64,000 nt of DNA. Source: Aegilops tauschii subsp. strangulata (taxonomy: Eukaryota > Streptophyta > Magnoliopsida > Poales > Poaceae). Positions within the stretch are counted from its first letter, which is position 1. Each line of letters starts with the position of its first letter. The stretch spans positions 380,781,792 through 380,845,791 of the forward strand of contig NC_053035.3 of NCBI RefSeq assembly GCF_002575655.3, read 5' to 3'. Below are positions 56,551 to 64,000 of the stretch, piece by piece. Position numbers and translations under genes: made by a program. The notes beneath the pieces are model-generated. The model made no database searches, was not told the DNA's origin, and worked only from the letters and a program-made list of their open reading frames with translations.

Positions 56551-57642
56551 CTGGACTCATCGGGCGGCGGTCGTGGTCGCCGTTGACGGCTGTGGATGGC
56601 ACTAGGAGCCAAGCGGATGTGTCGGCGAGGGTCGAGGTGGTCGAGCTGATACGGAGGTGGATCAGGTTGAGAGGGGGAGGTAGCAGAGACACGATAGGAG
56701 CTCGGTGCCGACGCGTGCAAAACGCACGCTCTTGCCGCGCTCTCTGCACGCACCCAGGGTGCTGGACAGAATTCTAGGGTAGGATACAGTGATCAAATCA
56801 AGATGATATTTGTCAGGATAGTGCTAATGGAAACTATAGCAATGCTGGACATGGTGGTTTGGTCAAAAGAGCAAGTTTCAAATGGTGGTTTAGGGAGATG
56901 CCAAATTCTGCCATGCTCACCACCTGTTCGACAGAATGCTAGGGCAAGCTAGAGAACATTGTTGGATTTGAAACTTGGCAGGGTGGGGCCACTTTAGATG
57001 ATAGAGATGATGGTGGAGTTAGTTTGGCAAGATGAGAAACTTGTTAGTGCAAGTTTTACCAAAATTCAATTCTGGACAGAAACTTGAGATGAAGGTTTGG
57101 TGGACTTGGAAGATGCAAATGGTAATGATCTCCTGTACTTAGGGTTTTGGTTGGCAGGACTACAAGATGGAAGAGTTTCAGAATTAATGGAGCTAGGAAA
57201 AATAGGGTTGCAGTTGTAACTCAAGAGTGGAACAGAAACGAAAAGAGGATGTTTCACCCCAAATTTTCAAAAGACATAGTTAGGTTTTTGCATAACAGTG
57301 ACATATAGGCATCACTTGACCTCTCATAATTTTTGTGGGATTTTTAAAGAATTATGTAAAATAGTTGTAGTGCAACAGAAGCATTTCAAGTATTGAAAAT
57401 GCTCTTAAAAGTATTACTTTGTGGCAATTTTATTATGAAAATATTACATACTGTAATTTATGATATAAATTAAATGATTTACAAAAAAACCAAGGACCAC
57501 AAGATTTCACAAAAATAATCTTCTATTGAGGGAAGAATTTTGTAAAACAGAAAACAGAAAAGGCTGTGAAATGAATAGCTCAAAATTTTATTTATGACCA
57601 AATTTTACTTAATAAAAATTGATTAATTTTTGGGGTGTTACA
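56551..57642 (-). repeat. LARD LTR2, third segment
   Basis: Matches 35150-36231 of LTR1 and ends GGGGTGTTACA at 57642. No conserved ORF. Confidence 0.9.
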
Positions 57643-57828
57643 AACTCTACCCCCCTTAGGAAAATCTCATCCTAGAGATTTGTTAAGGGCGGAAGAACTG
57701 AATGCAAATCACAACAAATGATCAGATGCAGAATGCAATCATGGCAATGCATTTATGACATACGCCCTCAATTACAATACAATGGTTGCATCACGTAAAC
57801 TAGTGCTACGTACTGTAACAATGACCGT

Positions 57829-58460
57829 CTATGGTTCGAAGGTGAGATCTACAGGGTCTTGCGGAAGGGTTCCCGGTGCTGGGGCACATTCTTCTTCTTT
57901 TGGGGGAAGTGAAGGAAGTAAGCGAAGAACACGCCCTCCCGGAGTTGGCCATGGTGGTCCACCAATGGCGATATGGGGATTCAGGACACCAAGATAGTGG
58001 AGGTAATCCATTAGTTGCTGGGTTAGATGCTCCTGGGCCATCACATATTGAATGAGATTGGCCAGAACTGGATCCCTCTCTATGCGTTCACAACTGAACG
58101 TGGCTTCTGCTCCAGAAGTTGCGTGGCTCGGGAAATAGTAGTTTTTCCTTTCACTGCAGTGGGTACCGTGAATCGAAGACGGGTAACTGCTTCATAAAAA
58201 GCAGCCTCAATAGCCATGCCCGTGGTTGGCATGGATCTCCTGACGAAGACAACATATGGAAGGCCTTGAGTTATATCCTCTCGTGGGATGTGCACAACTT
58301 CCCAATATTTCGAGGAGTCAGGGGTGATCCTCATTTTGAACAAGTCATACTGGGGTGGGTGGCTGGAACCAAGGGTATGGCGGGTTAAATCCCACAAAAC
58401 CTTAACAAAAATACCAGGGCTTGCATCTGGAGTTTGTAGGTAGGCTCCGGGGTGAGACAT
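57829..58460 (-). pseudogene. LARD ORF-B, copy 2, one 1-bp deletion
   Basis: The ATG at 58460 begins MSHPGAYLQTPDASP. The frame is open through PPQYDLFKMR, YWEVVHIP, LPYVVFVRRS and AIEAAFYEAVTRLRF to a 1-bp deletion near 58160, then ends at 58080. The original C-terminus is read in another frame to 57829 (MAQEHLTQQLMDYLHYL, Pro-rich tail). The span is 632 bp against 633 in copy 1. Copy 1 carries stops where this copy has sense codons, and this copy has a deletion where copy 1 is in frame, so the ancestral ORF was about 210 aa. Confidence 0.65.
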
Positions 58461-58527
58461 GGAAGGATGAATGGAGAAGAGCGGTGCTCATGTGTGGTGG
58501 TGGCTGGTGTGGTATATGGATACGACC

Positions 58528-58537
58528 CCTTATAAGG
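58528..58537 (-). promoter_or_regulatory. TATA-like block upstream of ORF-B copy 2
   Basis: CCTTATAAGG, 68 bp upstream of the ATG as in copy 1. Confidence 0.4.
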
Positions 58538-58698
58538 TGCATGGGTCAGGAAACACGATGCGGCGCTGGTACGACTTGTGCATCGGCTCCTACATAGGGT
58601 TGTCCAAGGAAAATTCTCGGACACCACTTCTCAAAAGGAGTGTGACATATTACTATGCCTGTCGGCAGTCACGTCTAGCATTTACTATGTCACCGAAG

Positions 58699-58885
58699 GT
58701 CCGTCAACCCTTGTGGGGCTGGGTGGGGTATCCTAAACTACTGGAGCAGCTCCCCCTTGTGGCGGGGGTAGACTCTGAGCTGCTTGGTTTACGCATGGCA
58801 CGAAAATCTATCTTTAATAATTATGTGCAAAAAGTCCAAACCCAAATCTTTTTTTGCCTCAAACTCTGCTGCCCTATCACTCCTT
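58699..58885. other. ~187-bp segment present only in INT2
   Basis: Lies between CACCGAAGG and CGCCAACCATTTACG. Copy 1 reads directly from CACCGAA to TGCCAACC near 37285. It lies between ORF-B and ORF-A. It has no TSD or TIR that I can see, so it is more likely deleted from copy 1 than inserted in copy 2. Confidence 0.7.
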
Positions 58886-59034
58886 GATAACGCCAACCAT
58901 TTACGCTAGATCACACATAGTACCATTAAAACAATGGCACACGGGTAGTTTACAAGCTCACTATGCCATGCGATTGCTACCTTGAGAATACAAGACAACA
59001 GGACTACTAAGATTTGACCACCAAACTGGTGGAC

Positions 59035-59826
59035 TCAGTCCACCTCGTTGACATCTAGCCGGGCGTGTCTTGCAGATGTCGAGGCTTCTCCGTGAGCTTC
59101 AGTGTCGGAGTTGTTCGGGGTAGGATGGGAAGCTATAGTGCTGGGATAGCGATGATGCCCCTCGTGGGGTGTCGTGGTCACAATCCCGTTGGAGTAGGTC
59201 TCGAAGAGACAATGGAGTTCTCCCAGGGAGGCAAAGGCATTGCCTGGATAGACAACAGGATCAGACCTTGGTGGCTCAACTGGCCTCCCAAGCAACATTA
59301 TCGGTGTGTCGGTTGCAGCTTCACTTCTCACCGGTGTCAAGATAGCAAGCATCCTGCGGGTTGCAATCAGATCATTGGTGACCTGATCGAATAGTGCTTC
59401 TTGCGCTCTCAGGTAGCGCACCAGATGCACTAGAGCAGGATCTGACTCATGGTCTCCGTTGGTGACTTGGGTCGTGTTACCATAGTCTTCATGACTAGGG
59501 TAGTAGAAGAAAGGGCGAGTGTTAACCCTGGGCGACAAGTGCCGGAGATTAACTATAACCTCTCGGGCTGCAAGCTGGATGGCTTGGGGCTCGTTGGAGG
59601 TCGTCCTTCCGATGAATCGGTAGGGGCGTACTGATGTGGTGCCCCTCCCGTAGATGTGCACCGTGGCCCAGAGGTGATGGATGGCATCACTTGTGTGTTC
59701 TTGGTACACAACATATTCTGGGGGTTCATCTATGCCAAAAGCACGATGAGTGAGATTGGCGAGGATGGCTACGAAATCTCCAAGCTCGGATGCGGTGGTC
59801 TCATTCTGGACGATGGGACCAGGCAT
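59035..59826 (-). CDS. LARD ORF-A, copy 2, intact 263 aa, dsRBD-like N-terminal region
   Basis: The ATG at 59826 begins MPGPIVQNETTASEL. Layout: helix (residues about 14-30, ELGDFVAILANLTHRAF), PPEY (35-38) opening a strand, LWATVHIYG, PYRFIGRTTSN, then the helix EPQAIQLAAREVIVNLRHL (79-97). This alpha-beta-beta-beta-alpha order with an AA pair in the last helix recalls a dsRNA-binding domain, but the usual basic KKxAK stretch is absent. Next are FFYYPS (about 108), a helical AQEALFDQVTNDLIATRRM region, and a Pro/Ser/Thr-rich tail ending DVNEVD. It shares FV-x2-L-x2-LT-x4-G and PPxY at identical positions with ORF-B. It is encoded on the element's sense strand, 5' of ORF-B. I do not recognise a named family. 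A captured host gene is the simplest origin. Confidence 0.65.
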   Translation of the reverse strand: MPGPIVQNETTASELGDFVAILANLTHRAFGIDEPPEYVVYQEHTSDAIHHLWATVHIYGRGTTSVRPYRFIGRTTSNEPQAIQLAAREVIVNLRHLSPRVNTRPFFYYPSHEDYGNTTQVTNGDHESDPALVHLVRYLRAQEALFDQVTNDLIATRRMLAILTPVRSEAATDTPIMLLGRPVEPPRSDPVVYPGNAFASLGELHCLFETYSNGIVTTTPHEGHHRYPSTIASHPTPNNSDTEAHGEASTSARHARLDVNEVD

Positions 59827-59890
59827 CTTGGTGGTTTGGAAATCGGGCTGCGAGTGAAGGCTGTGATGTGCTGACTAAGGGCAATGCTTC

Positions 59891-59899
59891 CTTTATAAG
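59891..59899 (-). promoter_or_regulatory. TATA-like block upstream of ORF-A copy 2
   Basis: CTTATAAAG, 65-73 bp upstream of the ATG as in copy 1. Confidence 0.4.
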
Positions 59900-60012
59900 C
59901 CAGCGGAGTCTTCCATCGCATGCTTGCGGATGGGACAACTCAGGTGTCGGCCACGGGCACATGACCTATGGCCTAGGATGATAGGTTAGTCACCGAGTGT
60001 CAAAAAGATGTC

Positions 60013-61595
60013 TGATACATCTCCAACGTATCTATAATTTTTGATTGTTCCATGCTATATTATATTCTGTTTAGGATGTTTATTGGGCTTTATTATACAC
60101 TTTTATATTATTTTTGGGACTAACCTATTAACCGGAGGCCCAGCCCAGATTGCTGTTTTTTTGCCTATTTCAGTGTTTCGAAGGAAAAGGATATCAAACG
60201 GAGTCCAAACGGAATGAAACCTTCGGGAACGTGATTTTCGGAACAAGCATACTCCAGAGGACTTGGAGTCTACATAAAGCAATCATAGGGGAAGGCACGA
60301 GGTAGGGGGCGCGCCTACCCCCCTAGGCGCGCCCTCCACCCTCGTGGGCCCCTCGTTGCTCCACCAACGTACTTCTTCCTCCTATATATACCCATACACC
60401 CTGGAAACATCAGAGACGGAGCCAAACCTCTATTTCCACCGCCGCAACCTTCTGTACCCGTGAGATCCCATCTTGGGGCCTTTTCCAGCGCTCCGCCGGA
60501 GGGGGCATTGATCACGGAGGGCTTATACATCAACACCATAGCCTCTCCGATGATGTGTGAGTAGTTTACCTCAGACCTTCGGGTCCATAGTTATTAGCTA
60601 GATGGCTTCTTCTCTCTCTTTGGATCTCAATACAAAGTTCTCCTCGATCTTCTTGGAGATCTATTTGATGTAATCTTCTTTTGCGGCATGTTTGTCGAGA
60701 TCTGATGAATTGTGGGTTTATGATCAAGTTTATCTATGAACAATATTTGAATCTTCTCTGAATTCTTTTATGTATGATTGGTTATCTTTGAAAGTGTCTT
60801 CGAATTATCAGTTTGGTTTGGCCTACTTGATTGATCTTTCCTGCAATAGGATAAGTGCTTAGCTTTGGGTTCAATCTTGCGGTGCTCGATCCCAGTGACA
60901 GAAGGGGAAACGACACGTATTGTATTGTTGCCATCGAGAATAAAAAGATGGGGTTTATATCATATTGGATGAGTTTATCCCTCTACATCATGTCATCTTA
61001 CTTAAAGCATTACTCTGTTCTTATGAACTTAATACTCCAGATGCATGCTGGATAGCGGTCGATGTGTGGAGTAATAGTAGTAGATGCAGAATCGTTTCGG
61101 TCTACTTCTCACGGACGTGATGCCTATATACATGATCATACCTAGATATTCTCATAACTATGCTCAATTCTATCAATTGCTCGATAGTAATTCGTTTACC
61201 CACCGTAATACTTATGCTCTTGAGAGAAGCCACTAGTGAAACCTATGGCCCCCGGGTCTATTTTCCATCATATTAATCTTCCATCAACAAGTTATTTCTA
61301 TTACCGTTTATTTCGCTTTCTTTACTTTTAGTCTTTATCATAAAAATACCAAAAATATTAACTTATCATCTCTATCAGATCTCACTTTCGTAAGTGATCG
61401 TGAAGGGATTGACAACCCCTTTATCCTGTTGGTTGCGAGGTTCTTGTTTGTTTGTGTAGGTGCAAGGGACTTGAGCGTGGCCTCCTACTGGATTGATACC
61501 ATGGTTCTCAAAAACTGAGGGAAATACTTACGCTACTTTAATGCATCACCCTTTCCTCTTCAAGGGAAAACCAACGCAGTGCTCAAGAGGTAGCA
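60013..61595 (+). repeat. Solo LTR in LARD internal domain 2
   Basis: 1583 bp, TGATACATCTCC..GAGGTAGCA, with perfect TSD ATGTC at 60008-60012 and 61596-61600. The empty site is visible in INT1 near 38410. Same family as 39416-40999. Confidence 0.95.
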
Positions 61596-61738
61596 ATGTC
61601 GGCTGGTCACTGTTTGATTATCAAATAGGATGGGCTTGACTGTGCATAGAAAAGGATATGGACGGTGTGGAAACCTAGGGATAGTGACCAGGCTAAGATA
61701 GGATTAGCCAGTGGTCAGCCTGGCAATGATACCAAGGT

Positions 61739-64000
61739 TGTTGTGGCCGGATTTCCTAGACATAAATCCTAGTAAACGACCCTTGTGTCATCACCAGCAC
61801 CAGGATTACTGTTGCTAGTGGACATTTCCTTGATACAGAATTCCAAGCAATTACAAGGATTTGAGTACAAGACCTTATAGGTCCATTGAGTACAACAATG
61901 ATTTCTAGTGGCAGATGATGGAAGCAACTCGTAGATCTCCAACGTTGATAGAACTCCATTCCCACGGGAACAGCTGACCTAGATAACTCCTATCCCGCAC
62001 GGCTGCTATCTTATAATCTTAAGTTGTGGGGTGTCTTCGCAGTACTCCTCTCTGAATCATGATCTGGCCAAGACAATAGCCACGGACAAGCCAGTGAGTA
62101 CGTTTGAATGTACTCGCAAACATCAAGAACAGAAGATATACCGGATGCATATGCTCATGATGAATTAAAATATATGCATGTGCTGACTAAGAATTAAAGC
62201 ATGGCATGACAACTATTCAAACGGTGCGTAAGGATAAATAAGTCATGTTATTAGTAAATCAAATAAATCAAATGGAACGTCGGGCGTTGGACCGCCCGAG
62301 AAATTCCAACAGAAAATGCCAAACGGGTGTCTAGAAGAGAATCGGGCGAGACAGGACCACCCGAGACTCAAGCGATGCCACGAGAGGTCTTGAAAAGAAA
62401 TGCCAAACGGGTGTCTAAAAGCGACGCCTCGAGAGGTCTTGAAATACATGCCATAGTCGGGTGTCTGAAGCGACGCCTCATAAAGGGCTTATAAGAAAAT
62501 AATAACACAAGTATCCAGGTGGACTAGCCATCCCAAGTGATACTCAGAAAAGAAAAATAAACTTGAGTATTCCGGGTAGTCTAGCCATCCCGAGAGATAC
62601 TCAAAGTTGCACATAAGAGGAAAAGGTTAGTCCACAACAATATTCATGTCAACAATAATATTCATAGTGGCACCTGTAATGACAATAATTATCCTGCATA
62701 AGGAACCATAATCAATTTAATTATTTCCTCCGGAGACTGACACTAAGACCGACACTTGACCAACCCAAACTGTAGTCCTTAACCATAGACTTGGCTATTC
62801 GAATAGATATAACTCTGCAGAGGGTGTACTCTCTACCCACGTGTATAGGATTTCTTTAGCCAACACAGAGACGCTGACTAATTCCCTTTACGTCCTTTGG
62901 GTTGAAAACACACCTGACCAGCACACACCAGATTAACTTTCCGGATGCCTGGAATCGCCAAAAGCATCATTCAAGGGAAACTCTAAGGCCGGGAGACCAT
63001 CGTCCCGAGTAGCATGGGCTCACTATTAACACGCGCGGATTACAAGGGTTGCCCCCCTCTCGGCCCTGCCGGATACACCCATGCCCCTGACCCAATGACT
63101 GGCATTGCAGCCGGTACCTGGAAACCCTCATCGTGGCCTCTCTGTACGGTGTGTGCAGGGAAAGGGGTTAACAACTTACTGAACCGTACCCTGCTTGTGG
63201 CGGGGACAAGTGGTATCATGAACCAGTATGGGGGTTATCGGAACAAGACTCAATCTACAGTCAACTCAGGAGGTTTAAGTTGTCCTGCAATGGTTAGCAG
63301 AATATAACTCCTTGGCAGTACCCAACAGGGTCACCACCTGGTATGTCTCAACATACCCTCACTAATCATTCTCCTCGCAACGAGATTTCAGTCTCACAGT
63401 CACTTTTCTCGTGACTGATTCTTCCTGCAAATTAGCCTGGACCGACACAGGCACATATGGAAGATGATAATAACTGTACTCACTTATACTTCATGTTTAA
63501 GTGAAGATAAAATACCGTCAAGGGGAATCATGCATGTATGACCAATACCATGCAACTTTCATAAGAGTTCAACATATTTATAATTCAATTCTACATGCAA
63601 ACAAACAACTATACAATCACCATATCATGTGTTCAAGATGCTTGCCTTGAGCATGTAGAATGATTGGGTGCACTCCAAAACTTTGAAAACTATATCTCCC
63701 CTCCATTTCCTATTTTCAAAATATTATAATTACCACATAAATCCAAAACAGTGCTAAAAAGTTGTTTGGAAAATTTTGAAATAAATACTACAATAAACTA
63801 GATGAAATTTTGAAACATAACAGAAAATGAATCAAGTCATTTGGAGTTCATATGATTTTCCTATGGATTTACTAAGCTGGAATAATCAAGGAAATGGACT
63901 ATTTACTAGATCCAGCAAAAACCTGGCCTAGGAAAAATGTTCACCCTATCTGTCTAAATAGACCATGATTTAAGGAGTAGGCATAAATTTTAATCATCAA
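61739..64000 (-). repeat. LARD LTR3, truncated by the window edge
   Basis: Matches LTR1 from 14833 and LTR2 from 38546. It has neither the MULE nor the copia insertion within the visible 2.26 kb, and shows the empty MULE site (CTTATAAGAAAATAAT) near 62490. The short ORF at 63014-63307 is a remnant, not a gene. Confidence 0.9.

Larger units (their letters stand above)
14833..64000 (-). mobile_element. LARD-like non-autonomous LTR retrotransposon in tandem: LTR-INT-LTR-INT-LTR (runs off the window)
   Basis: Three LTR copies start at 14833, 38546 and 61739 (+ coordinates) and two end at 36231 and 57642. Read on the minus strand each LTR begins TGTAACACCCC and ends near CCGACA. A purine-rich tract (AAGGGGGGTAGAGTT) borders the LTR start, and a PBS matching initiator tRNA-Met (TTGGTATCAGAGGCAGG, 38526-38542) borders its end, so the element reads right to left. 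Without nested insertions LTR1 is about 4292 bp, LTR2 about 4304 bp, INT1 2314 bp and INT2 about 2508 bp. No gag or pol is present. The internal domain carries ORF-A and ORF-B only. Long LTRs with a short coding-poor interior match the LARD class (barley Sukkula is the known type). Family identity is not verified. Confidence 0.85.

Overview
The window is plant nuclear DNA, most likely from a Triticeae grass (wheat, Aegilops or barley group). It consists almost entirely of nested transposable elements. The recognisable content is CACTA (En/Spm) transposons with grass-type TNP2 and Ptta/En/Spm proteins, Ty1/copia elements with BARE/WIS/Angela-type LTR ends, an Athila-lineage Ty3/gypsy element, a Mutator-like element (MULE) and solo LTRs. 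I see no ordinary host gene, rRNA, tRNA, CRISPR array or bacterial-type signal. The family-level names are recalled, not searched.

Layout. (1) 1-5314: 3' part of a CACTA element (CACTA-1) whose left end lies outside the window. (2) 5315-5986 and 14372-14832: a decayed Ty3/gypsy gag, split by a second CACTA element at 5987-14371 (CACTA-2; 3-bp TSD TGA, 32-bp terminal inverted repeats with 3 mismatches) that carries a broken TNP2 transposase. (3) 14833-64000, continuing past the edge: a minus-strand non-autonomous, LARD-like retrotransposon in the tandem arrangement LTR-internal-LTR-internal-LTR. Its LTRs are about 4.3 kb and its internal domain about 2.3-2.5 kb. Each unit has been hit by later insertions. 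LTR1 is split by a BARE/Angela-type copia (17550-34651), which is itself split in gag by a second one (22643-31153). LTR2 is split by a MULE (39306-44226, 9-bp TSD, 166-bp TIRs), itself containing a solo LTR, and by an Athila-like gypsy (46693-56550). Internal domain 2 is split by another solo LTR (60013-61595). Most junctions are supported by target-site duplications, and by comparing the damaged copy of the LARD-like unit with the undamaged one.

Coding potential. Transposition genes are mostly pseudogenes with stops, frameshifts and lost catalytic residues. Long intact ORFs are the gypsy gag-protease (566 aa), a coiled-coil ORF downstream of gypsy pol (151 aa), a small RNase H1 N-terminal/viroplasmin-like protein with a membrane helix in CACTA-1 (84 aa), and ORF-A of LARD copy 2 (263 aa).

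The most interesting signal is in the LARD-like internal domain. It encodes two ORFs (A and B) on the element's sense strand that are divergent paralogues of each other. Both share an alpha-beta-beta-beta-alpha pattern resembling a double-stranded-RNA-binding fold, and each has a TATA-like box at a fixed distance (65-73 or 68-77 bp) upstream of its ATG. The arrangement is conserved in both tandem copies. Other points of interest are a long hairpin before TNP2 in CACTA-2, a 1-kb G-quadruplex-prone array, and a Ulp1-like domain that lacks its catalytic cysteine.
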